64,000 nucleotides of DNA, taken from Cocos nucifera (lineage: Eukaryota > Streptophyta > Magnoliopsida > Arecales > Arecaceae). The position numbers and the translations under genes are program-made. How positions within the stretch are numbered: the stretch's first letter is position 1; each line of letters opens with the position of its first letter. A model generated the notes under the pieces. It saw only the letters and a list, made by a program, of their open reading frames with translations. It searched no databases and had not been told where the DNA came from. Below, in pieces: positions 46,970-58,102 of this stretch. The stretch covers positions 109,449 to 173,448 of the forward strand of contig QRFJ01002289.1 of assembly GCA_006176705.1 (NCBI GenBank), written 5' to 3'.

Positions 46970-47712
46970 GTTGTACCACTATTGAGTGTCTTAACTCCTT
47001 AAGCTTTCTATTTGATCCATGTAGCGAGTCTTGGGCCAATGACTCCCAAACCAGTTGGCTTTAGGGCACTAGGTATAGAATACCCCTCGGGCTTACTAGC
47101 TCGAATCAAATAGGCTACGAGTTAAGACTAGCTTTACAACGAGCTTCTTTGTCCTTCCCACCTTTTGATGCGAAACTCAATGCTTGCTTAGGCAAAGAGG
47201 CCCGGTTACTCAGTGAGAAGTACTTGGAAACTATTTTATTAAAATAAATTTTTATATGAAGAAACGTATAGTTACCCTACACAAGCCTATAAAAAGTAGA
47301 CTTTTCTTTGATGCTAATAGAAATAATTAGAAATGCTCCAAGGAAAAACTTTTTATGTTCTGGACTTAACTCTTTATTGAATTTTCTTAATACTTGATTC
47401 CTCAATATCTCATAGATTCTCTAATCTGTGCATCAATTTTCTTTTTAAAATGCTTAGTTTAATTCGATTCTTAAGCATAATCAAGTATCTAAATACTAAA
47501 TACTAACTTTTTTGAGGACTTAAAATTTTAAAAAAAAATTATTTTTCTCTCCCCCCAACTTAATCGATATTGTCCTCAATGGAGAAGAAAAAATAAAGGG
47601 TGTAATAAAGAACATGAAAGAATACACCTAACTCAGTATATTTTTAGTCCAGCACATGCCTTTGAAAATTTGAGCTCTTCCTCCAACTTATTCAAATTAT
47701 CCTAAAAAGAAA

Positions 47713-47834
47713 ATAAACTAAAAAGATAAATTAGATAAAAATTGAATATTGGGTTGCCTCCTCAATCAGACACATAAACTAAAAAGATAAATTAGATAAA
47801 AACTAAATATTGGGTTGCCTCCCAACAAGCGCTA
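47713..47834. repeat. 61-bp tandem duplication
   Basis: Two units, starting 47713 and 47774, each with 'ataaactaaaaagataaatt' and ending in 'ttgggttgcctcc'. Confidence 0.8.
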
Positions 47835-47869
47835 AGTTTACCATCTTCAGCCAGACACAATGTAGCTTA

Positions 47870-49215
47870 CTATCCTGTGTCAAATATTGGATTGACAAAT
47901 TTTAATGGTTTTGGATTACCAATCTCAAAAAGTTGATTTATAATCTCATTATTGATATATTCATTGTTAATTTTAGGGATATAATTTATGATTCCATTCT
48001 CAGACCCATGTTTATTAAGAATTTCTCCTATTTGCTCTTCTAAAATGCTCATGAATGGAGTTTTTGTATTAGGAGTTAAGTTTGATTCAATGGATGCTGG
48101 AATGGTGACTAAAGCGATTTTAATTCTGGAGGTAAATTAATGTGATCTTGCTTAAACAACTCCATTGACATTTCATTACATGCCTCTTGATTTTTATAAG
48201 AAGAACCAGCTTCTAGGGTTGAAGGAAATAGGACATTAGGTTTATAAGTCTCGAGTAAATCATCTATTCTCTTTTTCCCTATTTCTATCTCATTTAAATT
48301 GGAACTAGCATCAGTACTAATTTTTGGCTCGAGTTTTTCTATGTGGTTAGTCTTAGTACTAACTAGTTCCTCTAAATTTTCATTTTGGCTAGCATCAGTA
48401 CTAGCCTCTCTCACCTGATCTTGGTATGGGTCCATAAGAATCCTATAGCTTTTAAGTTCAGGAATTACTTTGGTATTCTCAAATTGGGGATTCTTAAATG
48501 AAACATTAGATTGATAATTTAATCCAGGTGGTTGGTGGTCATTAGGTGGGTTGTTTGAAATTGGTAGGTTTGGTAGTTGATCTAGTTCTCTCCTCATGTT
48601 AGACTCAACTAATTGTCCTATTTGAGCTTCTAGTCTGGCGATAGATTGCTGTTGAGTCAGAATCAATTATTGAAGTTGGTTAAATCTATCATTAGCTAGA
48701 TTGGTCTGTTGAGGAGGTGGGTATGAGGGTTGATTATAATATGATGGCTGGGTAAACTGACTAGGCTGGCCATTATTATAGGTATAGTTTTGGTATTGGG
48801 GTCTATTTTGATAGTTTTGGATAGGTAAAATTTGGGTTTGAGCCTGAGTCTATTGGGATGTCCAAGAAAAATTATAGTTACTCCAATCTGAATTATATGA
48901 ATTTGAAAATGGGTCATTAATCAATTTGGAGTATCCTTGAGTAGCTTGAACTTGTTCTTGGATAAAATGTGGAAATTGTGCAGCCATAGGACATTCACTC
49001 ACATGATGGGTTAGGCTAGCACAGCTTGAATAAGTCTCTTGATAATTAGAAGATGATGTGAATTATGCAGAAGATTATTGACCTAGAATTAGGAGTTGAT
49101 CTATTTTTTGAGTAAGAAGGTCAACTTTACCTAATTTTTGGACTATTAGGTTCAGATTAGCCATTTGATTATTATGGTTGGATTCAACTAGATCAGATAA
49201 AGTAATTTTCTACCA
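47870..49215 (-). pseudogene. gag: LARD-1 gag, C-terminal half only
   Basis: The minus strand reads LSDLVESNHNNQMANLNLIV, a Cys/His segment CASLTHHVSECPM, then FSNSYNSDWSNYNFSW, and Gln/Pro/Tyr-rich sequence. A 185-codon open piece (48109-48666) follows with QQQSIARLEAQIGQLVES and a Ser/Asn/Glu-rich acidic tail. The knuckle followed by NSYN-W-NFSW and a leucine-repeat 'LEAQIGQL' is the C-terminal gag of Athila-type elements. A short open piece (47870-48052) continues it. The capsid half is missing: the coding match starts near 49215 and upstream is AT-rich leader. Stops occur at about three places. No protease, RT or integrase. Confidence 0.7.
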
Positions 49216-50410
49216 TATATGTATTAATGCAACCCTAACGTATTGTTCAAATAAAAATTTTAGAATTTTTTTATATTTTTTTTATTATTTTATTATATTA
49301 AAGATTAATTATTTTATTTATTAATTAAGTCTAAATATTTTTTAAATATTTTTTAGTTAGTTAAATTTAATTTTTATTTTATTTTATTTTATTTTTTTAG
49401 AGGAGAAAGGAAAAAGAAAGAAAGAAAAGTTCTAAAGAAGAGATCCTAAGGAATCCTAGAACTAAGAAGAAAGAGAAGAATTAAATTTAATTAGGTTTGA
49501 TGTTGGTTAGCAATCAAATTGGTCAATCAATCCTGACTAAGGGTTATCCTAAATCTAGACAACTCCTAACTGCCAAGGTCATCTTCAAGCCCTCCAAGTG
49601 TAGGATTAGCCAATCAACTAGCCAGGTAAGTGTAAGGTTGGTGGGAGTCCCTCCATTGCTTGCCTTAGACACTAATTGTGCTTGACCAGGTAAGCGAATG
49701 GAATCAATTAAAAACCACCTTTCTTCGAGCCCAGTTGTCCTTGAACCACTTTCCTAGACACCAGTCAAATTGACTTATCCTAACTAGGTTCAACTCTTAG
49801 GATTTCTTATCCTATTGAGCTCGAGTTTCTAGGGTTGATGTCTAATTGATTTTAAAATTAAAGGCTTAGGTCAATGCAGGATACTGGTTGGTTGTTTGTG
49901 GGCTAAGGAAGGGTGATCAAATTCCCACCTTATCTTATTTAATTGGGTTATGCCCTTAATTTGATTTAATATGAATATGCATGAAAAAAAAAAAAATTCA
50001 ATCAAAGGGTTTTATGCAATTTAAACTAGATGCATGTAACTAATTGAATTCTGAAAGGCTTACCTTGCTTCCAGCAATCACCAAAAAAAATAAAAATAAA
50101 ACTAATATGATGCATGCTCTAAATAGTTACGGTTTCTAACCTTATCATGAGGCATTTAATTAGGTTTAAATGAATATTTTTTTAAATTAATTTAAAAATA
50201 AAATAAAATAAATAAATAAATAGAAAGGAAAGAGTACTAGGGTTAGAATTGATCTCACCAAGCAAAACTCCTGATTCTTTTTCTTCTTTAATCTCTTTTT
50301 TTGCAAAATAATAAAAAAAATTAGCAAGCAATATTTATAAAAAAGTAAAAATTTTATTTATAATTTATTTATAGAAAAATCAAAGAGATCAAAAATTTAA
50401 TGTCCTTGCC
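49216..50410 (-). other. LARD-1 5' leader
   Basis: An AT-rich non-coding stretch between PBS and gag. 49490-49830 has the 'gccaggtaagtgtaaggttg...tccattgcttgccttagacacta' block, similar in character to the splice-like leader in the E family (around 6470-6600). The ORF 49497-49685 is a chance reading. Confidence 0.5.
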
Positions 50411-50429
50411 TTCCCCAGCAATGGCGCCA
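50411..50429 (-). promoter_or_regulatory. Second PBS-like site of LARD-1
   Basis: The minus strand reads TGGCGCCATTGCTGGGGAA, closer to the tRNA-Asp consensus than the site next to the LTR, and is preceded by the same TATCATGTTTT join that marks the true LTR border. Confidence 0.75.
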
Positions 50430-50512
50430 AAAACATGATAGAGAGCATTTGCCGGAATTATTTTTAATTTATTTAAAATAAATTAAAAAAATTAAAATCA
50501 AAAATCAAAAAC

Positions 50513-50532
50513 ATTCTCCGACAACGGTGCCA
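50513..50532 (-). promoter_or_regulatory. LARD-1 primer-binding site at the LTR
   Basis: The minus strand reads TGGCACCGTTGTCGGAGAA, six bases from the LTR edge: a decayed tRNA-Asp site (TGGCGCCGTTGCCGGGGA). Confidence 0.8.
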
Positions 50533-50538
50533 AAAACA

Positions 50539-52133
50539 TGATAGGAATGCGATGTTGTCGTTAAGACACCGTGTTTATCAATTTAATCCGACTTCTTAAA
50601 ATCATTGAAAATGCATAGATAGCAGTGAGTCGGGTCGAATCCACAGGAAAGGTAGTGTTTTTAGATTTGAAATCTTTGATTTTTGAAAAGAAAAAGAAAA
50701 GGATTTGAGTTTTTGGAATTAGGAGTGAAGTCGGAAAATTAAAAGCAAAAATTAAAAGATGCAGAAATTTAAACTTGGTACTAAGATCTACTAGTTAGAT
50801 CTTAGCATCTACTTGCAAAGCAATAATTTAAAGTGCAGAAATTAAATTGTAATAAAAATAAAAAGCAAGAAATTAAAGTGAAAAAATAAAATTTTTATTA
50901 ATTAAAATTTTAGAATTTAAATACATGAAATTTAAAAAGAATAAAATAGCCTGATCTCTGATCTTGGATCGACATTGGCAGAAAGATGGTGTAGAAGCTT
51001 GGCTCTTCTTCTCGGCACCCGTTGCTTCGAAGCAGCTTTTAACCCATAGCCTAGCTTCGTCCTATACCAAAGCTTCACCTTGATCGAAGATATTGATTTT
51101 TGTAGGCCTGGGGTCCTTTTTATAGAGCTAGGAGGGCTGGAAAGTTTGCTTCTAGGCAATATGGGACTAATGGCCTTTGTAATCATCAAAATCTGAATAA
51201 AATTTGAATTAAAATAGCTCTGATATATCTCTAATAAATTTGATAAAATCCATCCATTCAATAGGAATCCAACGGTCCAAAAATCATCAAAATCGGATGT
51301 AGATCAGCTCAGATCGGGTCGGATTAATTTCTGGCCGTTGGATCGCGCTTGATGGAGGAAATCTGGCCGCAAATCATGCGCTTGAGAGTTTGATCACCAT
51401 CAGGAGCTTTCTGGACCGTCAGATCATCGCCTAGATTGAGCGCTGCCATCCGATGGTGATTCGCATGATTTCTGTAGCTGAATAAAATCCGGAAGCAACC
51501 ACAGCCATCCGATCCTGACCGCAAACAACCACATCCATCCGATCGCGCAATCACTGTTCCCATGGACCGCGTGGACCGGCCGCACCGCACGTCGCAACCA
51601 ATCAACGCCTCTGTTGTCGAGTGAAAAGACTAAATTACCCTTGTGAGCCGCGATAAATTTCTGTAGACCCTTTAGGGGTTTAGGTCCACTACGTGGCAAA
51701 CTCTGATTTGCCGAATTTTGCTGAGCTGGCGGTCCATGCCTGGATCATGGACCGGCTGATGGATTCAACGGCTGAGTCAACTTTGATGGCTTGGCTTGGC
51801 TTGGTGGCTCGGCTTGCGGAGCCGGCTGAGCCGTTTTCTTTTTTATTTAATTTTTATTTATTTTATATATTTAAAAATTCATATCTTTTCCATTTTAGCT
51901 CTGTTTTATGTGAAATTTATTTCGTTGTGATCAAAAAAATGAGCTCTTTCTATTGATAATAAAATTTTATTTTTTAATTTTTATTATTTTTTATTATTTT
52001 TTAATTAATTTTTTAATTAATAAAAATATGAATTTTTCAAAAATTATATATAAATTGATTAATAATTCTTAAAAATTAATATAAATTAATTAATAAATTA
52101 ATATTTTTATTAGTGAATTTATGATGCTTATCA
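50539..52133 (-). mobile_element. LARD-1 5' LTR (1595 bp)
   Basis: The partner of 44951-46544. TATA box near 51113-51125 (minus). It ends TTATCA at 52133, then the target duplication ATCAG. Confidence 0.93.
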
Positions 52134-52138
52134 ATCAG
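52134..52138. repeat. Target duplication of LARD-1, right (ATCAG)
   Basis: An exact match to 44946-44950. Confidence 0.9.
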
Positions 52139-53685
52139 CAAATCATATTTGCTGATCGATCTATGTATAGGACATTTTACTTATGCATGGGTAGATGGTC
52201 ACCGCAATCTAGATCCATTGAAAGATGCTCTCCCATCATGCTATAGATGCACACGTGTCCGGCCTTTATGGTGAGTCCACATAGAGCCCCTGGTCTTAAT
52301 CGGTCCTTCCGGAGTGCTAGCTCCTCGTCGGAGCCTTCGATGGCTGATCTTCGTCGATCCAATCGATGATTTACTTCTGATCTCCCAGATGCTCTAGAAG
52401 ATCAAAAAATGCAATGGTGGAAGATGAGATTGTGGTGAAAGTTGGTGGAGATTTGACACTCAAACTCTCCACCCAAAACCTAGAGTCTCAACTCTAAGGT
52501 TTCAGCACACACCCATAAGGACCTTAATCCCTTTTTCTCTATAGAAAATCTCATGCCAAAAGAGATGCCCCTTCTCTGATTTCTATCTTACAGAAATCCC
52601 TCATGAAACCTTATGTACCCCCATGCATTCCTAAGGCATCTCTTCTTATTTCTCTTATGTGCATGCCTAAAAAAAATCCTCTTTTAATAGGCATCAATGC
52701 ACGGGAGGATAAGGATAGGTTTGGTTAAACTTGTTTCAAGCAATCTTTGGAATTCAAAATTCAAGAGGACCCCTTATCTCTTTCCATCACCCATCATAAT
52801 GTTTAACATGCAGAAGGACTCTCCTTCTGCATGCGCATGCCAATGAAAAAATATTGACGACAAAAGGAGAATGGCATGGAGACTAGATAGGGATGAGAGG
52901 GAGATGTGGTTTCAAACACTAACAAATCAAGTTGAATTCAAAATTCAACTTGCTTTGAATTGATCCAACCCTTGGACCAAGTTAGAAGGAGATAAGAGAA
53001 GGAGCGCAGAAGGCTTCTTAGTGTGAGAATTTCCATGCACATTCCCAATGTGCATTGAGAAGGAGAATGGGTCAAAGGTCCATGACAAGGGAGAATTCAA
53101 ACAAGCTTTGAATTTTGATCAAATTGGTTTCATCCAAACCAATTTGTCTTGATGAATTAAAATTAGGATAAACCCAATCAGATTAGGCTTAACCTAACTT
53201 AATTAATTTCTAATCAAATTAGAAATTAATCGAGTCCAACCTCTGATCAAATTAGGATCCATCTCCCTAAGCAATTAGATCATCACATGATTTAATCAGG
53301 TCAACTAAATTGAATCAAATTTAATTTAACTTAATCAATTCCTCATTGCTCAATCAAATTGAGCTAATCAGCAATCTAACTGCTAATTAATCTTTTAATA
53401 AATAATTGAGTCCCAATCTAGTGGAACTCCCGATCAGCCATTAGATCAGGTAGGAACTCCTATTGTATATGATCCCATAGGTTCGAATCCTAAATCGATA
53501 GCACAGAAACTAATTTTCTATACCAATTGATGTAACTACCTAGCAATGGTACCCGATGTTCGAATAGGTCAAAAAGTCATAATGCAACAATGATGAACCT
53601 ATGGCATATGGTTACCGTATAATTCATCTTCTTGACCATGATGCTCATAGGATGATCTAGGGTTACCGTATGGCATATGGTTACC
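52139..53685 (-). mobile_element. Copia-A LTR and 3' untranslated region, continued
   Basis: The reverse complement of 318-1820. It lies just after the RNase H stop. The exact LTR start is not resolved. The duplicated block 'catatggttaccgtata' (53598-53615 and 53675-53692) spans the end of RNase H. Confidence 0.75.
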
Positions 53686-54160
53686 GTATAACTCTTTAAT
53701 TCTAAGAGCTTTAGTAAATGGGTCGGCCACGTTCTCCTTTCCATCGATCTTTTGAAGCTCGACATCATCTCGCTCTAAGATTTCATGTACAAGGTGGTAG
53801 CAATGCAGAATGTATTTGGTGCATTGATGTGCCTTCAGCTCCATTACTTGAGCTATGGCTCCAGTGCTATCATAGTATAGCAGAATTGGACCATCCAAGA
53901 AGGATGCTATTTTCAGCTCGTCGATGAACTTCTGCAGCCATATAGCTTTTTTCACAGCATCGAATGCTGCGACATACTCCGCCTTACATACAAAATCAGC
54001 CCTAGTGTGCTGCTTAGAACTTTTTCAGCAGACTGCTCCTCCGTTTAGGATAAACATAACCTAATACACTTTTACTGTCATCATGATCTGACTGAAAATT
54101 GAAATCAGTGTATCCCATAAGTTTCAAGTTAGTATCTTCATAGATGAGCCACTGGTCCTT
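53686..54160 (-). pseudogene. pol: Copia-A RNase H
   Basis: The open part (53599-53955) reads KKAIWLQKFIDELKIASFLD, GPILLYYDSTGAIAQVMELK, KYILHCYHLVHEILERDDVE and GKENVADPFTKAL. AEYVAA just upstream completes the A-E-Y active-site helix. These are the standard C-terminal RNase H blocks of Copia (D-N/S-x-GA, H-I/L, NVADPFTK). The upstream half (54000-54160) is broken. The expected D-N-x-GA reads D-STGA, and the usual HI-RYH reads YIL-CYH. Confidence 0.75.
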
Positions 54161-55060
54161 GGTATTTTTTAAATACTTCAGGATTGTCTTCACAATCTTT
54201 CAGTGGTTCTCATCTAGATCAGACTGGTATCTGCTCACTACTCCTAGTGAGTATGCTAGGTTTGGTCTCGTACACATCATGGCATGCATAATAGAATCCA
54301 CTGCCAAAGCATATGGTATTCTACTCATATACTCTCTCTCTTGAGGAGTTGTCGGACAATCTCTCTTCGAGAGAGAAATTCCATGGCCTATCGAGAGATA
54401 GCCCTTCTTGAAATTTTTCATGCTGAACCTCTTTAGCACGGTATCAATATACGTGGACTGAAATAATCCAAGTAACCTTTTAGATCTATCCCTATAGATC
54501 TTCATTCCTAGGATGTAGGATGCTTCTCCCAAGTCCTTCATGGACAATTGCGATGACAGCCATACCTTTATTTTCTGTAATGCAGGGATGTCATTCTTGA
54601 TTAAGAGAATATCATCCACATACAGTACAAGAAATACAACTGCAGAATCATTAGCCCATTTGTACATGCAAGGTTTTTCTCCATTCTTAATGAAGCCATA
54701 CGTTCTGATCACCTTATCAAAATGCATGTTCCAACTCCAAGATGCCTACTTCAATCTATAGATGGATCTTAGAAGCTTGCATACCTTAGACTCGTCTATG
54801 GATGTGAAATCCTCAAGCTGTATCATATATACCTCTTCATCCAGCTCTTCCTTTAGGAAAGCTGTTTTCACATTTATTTGTCAGATCTCATAGTCTAGGT
54901 ATGCTACTATCGCAAGCATAATCCGAATGGACTTGAGCATTGCCACTAGAGAAAATGTCTCATCATAGTCAATACCATAATGCTAACGATATTCCTTGGC
55001 AATCAAATGGGCTTTATAGGTCTCCACCTTTCCATCTACGTCTTATTTTCTTTTGAAAAT
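54161..55060 (-). pseudogene. pol: Copia-A reverse transcriptase
   Basis: Reading leftward: ETYKAHLIAKEYR, ETFSLVAMLKSIRIMLAIVA, QINVKTAFLKEELDEEVYM, CKLLRSIYRLK, then the open 175-codon piece 54200-54727 with FLVLYVDDILLIKND, SMKDLGEASYILGMKIYRD and CTRPNLAYSLGVVSRYQSD. The YVDD box is intact, but the first catalytic Asp in Q-M-D-VKTAFLNG is Asn (QINVK). Three in-frame stops (after KEYR, before QINV, after RLK) look like C-to-T/G-to-A changes. It is dead by several independent lesions. Confidence 0.85.
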
Positions 55061-55420
55061 CTACCTACACTCAATGGATTTTATTCCTTTAGGTGGATCA
55101 ACCAGTATCCATACACTATTGACCTTCATGGATTTCATTTCGGACTTCATGGCTTCTAACCACTTATCGAGTTAGACCTCTGCATGGCTTCCATGTAGGT
55201 AATTGGATCCTCATTATTCTCATCGAGTTCAATAGGATCACTATCTCGGACCAAGAAATCATAGTATCTATTCGATTGATGCAGTACTCTACCGGATCTA
55301 CTCAAGGATGCCTCTACAATGGGCTTTAGATTTGATCTTATCAAATCTAGTTCTGTAGGTTTACTAGAATGTGTTGATTTTTCCACCTATCGAACTTCAC
55401 TAAGTTCAACATTAGAGACA
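55061..55420 (-). pseudogene. pol: Copia-A integrase-RT linker
   Basis: The open piece 55156-55386 reads LSRSGRVLHQSNRYYDFLVR and NNEDPITYMEAMQR, the acidic 'RRS.R...P.RYGFL' linker followed by the start of the RT module ('YKEAMQSS'). It is consistent with Copia pol order. Confidence 0.7.
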
Positions 55421-56396
55421 GTAGTTCCTGCCATAAGGAACTTATTTTCCAAAAGGATTGTCCTATTGCTAATGAACATCTTTTGTTCTTAAGCAAGGTA
55501 GAAGTAATAATCCCTAGTTTTCTTGGGGTATCTTATGAACAAGCACTTATCGAACCTAGGTCCAAGCTTTTCTTTCTGTAAATGTTTCACATAAGCTAGA
55601 CATCCCTAAATCCTAAAGTGAGAGAATATCGGCTTACGTCCAATCCATATCTAATATGGAGTTTTTGCAACAAACTTGCTTGGAGCAGCATTCAAAACAT
55701 AACATGCAGTCTCTAATAAATAACCCCAAAAGAAAATTGATAGACTTGTAAACCCTATCATGGATCGAACCACACCCAATAGGGTTTGATTCCTCCTTTC
55801 AAACACCCTATTATGCTATGGTATTTCAGAAGGGGTCCATTATGAGAGAATTTCATTCTCTTCTAGATATGTCAAAAATTCATTAGAAAGATATTCACCT
55901 CCTCAGTCTGATCGAAAAATTTTAATACTCTTTCCAAGTTATTTTTCTACCTCATTTCGATATCATTTGAATATTTCAAACGAATCGGATTTATTCTTCA
56001 TAAGATAGACATACCCATACCTAGATTATCAGTAAACGTAATGAAGTAGTAGAACTCACCTCTAGTATATGTGCTCATAGGTCCACATACATCAATATGT
56101 ACTAGACCTAGAAGCTCATTGGCCCGTTCATCCTTTCTAATGAAAGATAATTTGGTCATCTTACCAAGAAGGCAGGACTCATAGATAGTCAGTGACTCAT
56201 AATCATTTTTGTTAAGGATATAATTCTTGACTAACTTGTTGATCCTATTCTTATTTATATGATCGAGCCTACAGTACTAAAAATAAGCATCGAAGACATA
56301 ATCTAGTTTAGGACGTTTGTTTGATGTGTATAGTACACTAATAGGCTATAACAAAATATAAATATCATTTCTTAATTATTCTTACATTACTATAAC
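55421..56396 (-). pseudogene. pol: Copia-A integrase, cut by E1
   Basis: The most upstream part (56100-56300) reads YCRLDHINKNRINKLVKNYI and ESCLLGKMTKLSFIRKDERA, the pre-integrase zinc-binding segment, then LVHIDVCGPMSTYTRGEFYY with the first core Asp. Further along, 55850-55950 gives VLKFFDQTEEVN where RSDRGGEY is expected. After several frame breaks come end-of-core pieces near 55600-55800. It ends abruptly at 56396, where E1 begins; gag and the 5' LTR must lie beyond the window. Confidence 0.75.
56392..56396. repeat. Candidate target duplication of E1 (ATAAC)
   Basis: The five bases before the E1 LTR edge. The partner is outside the window, so it is unconfirmed. Confidence 0.4.
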
Positions 56397-57720
56397 TGTT
56401 AGATATATGTGCCCTAAAAGTCAGAATTGGCTGACACTTGTAATACACTTCTAGGGGCAAAATTATAATTTTGACTATAATCAATAAAATGGGTTATTTT
56501 CTATCACATATGTGTATTTAGTGTCCGTGATACATCCTTTGAGTTAATGGTAATGATAATTCATATTTTTAAGAGTTGAAAATTTAAGACATGAATAATC
56601 AATATTAACTCATAAAATGCTCCCGACCATAGGATCATCATGAGGATGGTGATTGATCCGGAAGGTTGGTGTACAATCGCTTCTCTTTAGTAGATGAGTC
56701 TTGAGTCTACGGTGTGGAGACACCGGAGCGAGAGTACAGGTACTCGTTAGAGAACGAGGGCACTGAGCGTGACCACCTCGAGTAGTCATTAGGGAGTCTA
56801 CCTTCTCGTCAATGACTGACTCGATGCTGCAGTAGTGTGTCTGGTTCTTTGACCTGAGATGCATCGGCAGTTCACCTTGAGGGTGTTATAGTTTGACTAC
56901 ACCATTACTCGGTCTCCTAGCCATATGGAACCCTGAGGTGTATGTTGGCTATGAGCATGTTCATTGTAGGAACTGGATTGCATCAAGATGGAATCTATCT
57001 ACCTCGGTGGTAGAGGAGTAGCCCTATGATGATCATGAGAATCAAGTCCAGAAATCCATGGCCATGGTAGAGTGAAATAATAGAAAGAGTTTCTATTTAG
57101 ATTTTCACATTGGACTCGAATCGAATGATTACATCATATGACAGAGACTAGGGTTTGACGAGTTCACCTTAACCCTAATCTGATCGGGGCTCAAGATAGA
57201 AGAACTTGAATCACACAGGTAGCTGCACCAAGAGGTTCGCATTCAGCTCTGATGGGTTGCCACCATATACTGCTAGGTGTCACTGGTGGATTTTGGGAGC
57301 AATTAGAATGATTTAGATGATCGATCATTCTAGCTGTTCGAATCAGAAGAGTTCTGATCCATCGAAAGGAGTTTCGATGATGTCGATGATAGAGATCATG
57401 ACATATCCCATTACCATACAGAACTGAACCTAACTGGGTCACACAAACAAGGGTTTGAATCTGGTGATCATCAATTGAACTGATCTAGTTCAATTGATCT
57501 GAATGAGATTCAATTAGGTTCAAGGAAATCGTGCTAGCACTCGATTGAACCTAACGTTCTTCTTTTGCTATCATAAATAAGTTGTCCTGTCTGAGCCAAA
57601 GGAGTTTGTGCTCAAACAGAGGCCTTCATATGGTCTGACAAGAGGTTGTCCAAGTCAGAAAAGGTTGTCTTATTTGTAAGACACTACCTGCCATTTTTGG
57701 TCACCTGCCATTTCTTGTTC

Positions 57721-57790
57721 TTTGACTTTGGTCAAAAGTCTACCTTTGACTGGTCAAACGTTGACCATTGACACTTTGACTTTTGACCAC
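57721..57790 (+). promoter_or_regulatory. W-box array (eight TTGAC cores in 70 bp)
   Basis: Eight TTGAC cores occur, six forward and two reverse; all but one extend to TTGACC or TTGACT. TTGAC(C/T) is the known binding site of plant WRKY factors, which drive defence and wound responses. The array lies about 300 bp before the TATA box in U3 and is kept in all five full or near-full E-family LTRs. Confidence 0.6.
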
Positions 57791-57817
57791 ATGTCATGCA
57801 CCTATTGGAGAGCTGGT

Positions 57818-57923
57818 GGGGGCCTGTCCCCCTGCCAGAACCTGGCAAGGAGAAGGGCGCACGCCACCCTAGGCGTGTGCCCAAGTTGGAGGCGCCTAGG
57901 AGTCCTTGTTGGACAAGGACTCC
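57818..57923 (+). repeat. Block of short palindromes in E-family U3
   Basis: Successive inverted repeats: GGGGG/CCCCC (57818-57832), TGCCAG/CTGGCA (57833-57847), GGGCGCACGCC/GGCGTGTGCCC (57855-57882), GGCGCC and CCTAGG (57891-57900), and an 11-bp stem GGAGTCCTTGT/ACAAGGACTCC with a 3-base loop (57899-57923). Confidence 0.75.
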
Positions 57924-58093
57924 ATCTCCTTTTTGGATTCCAATTAGAGTTCTTCTAAGAACCAACTTTGACTGGTCTTAGGCGCCCTCTAAGGAGGAAT
58001 CCAGGGGACTCTATTCCCACCAATCAGATTTAGATCTGATTTCACAAAGGGTTGTGATTGGTTGGGAAGAAGAGGAGTTGGATCACAGCTAGT

Positions 58094-58102
58094 CTATAAA
58101 TA
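58094..58102 (+). promoter_or_regulatory. E1 LTR TATA box
   Basis: TATAAATAA lies in a context shared by all E-family LTRs, followed by a CT-rich leader. Confidence 0.6.

Larger units (their letters stand above)
46558..47860 (-). other. LARD-1 3' non-coding region
   Basis: No pol. It contains a 37-T run at 46930-46966, two related blocks ('gatgcgaa...ttgcttacttaggcaa..cccggttact') at about 46855-46910 and 47158-47215, and a 61-bp tandem duplication at 47713-47834. The duplication carries the 'gggttgcctccc' motif often seen downstream of pol in Athila/Tat elements. Confidence 0.65.
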
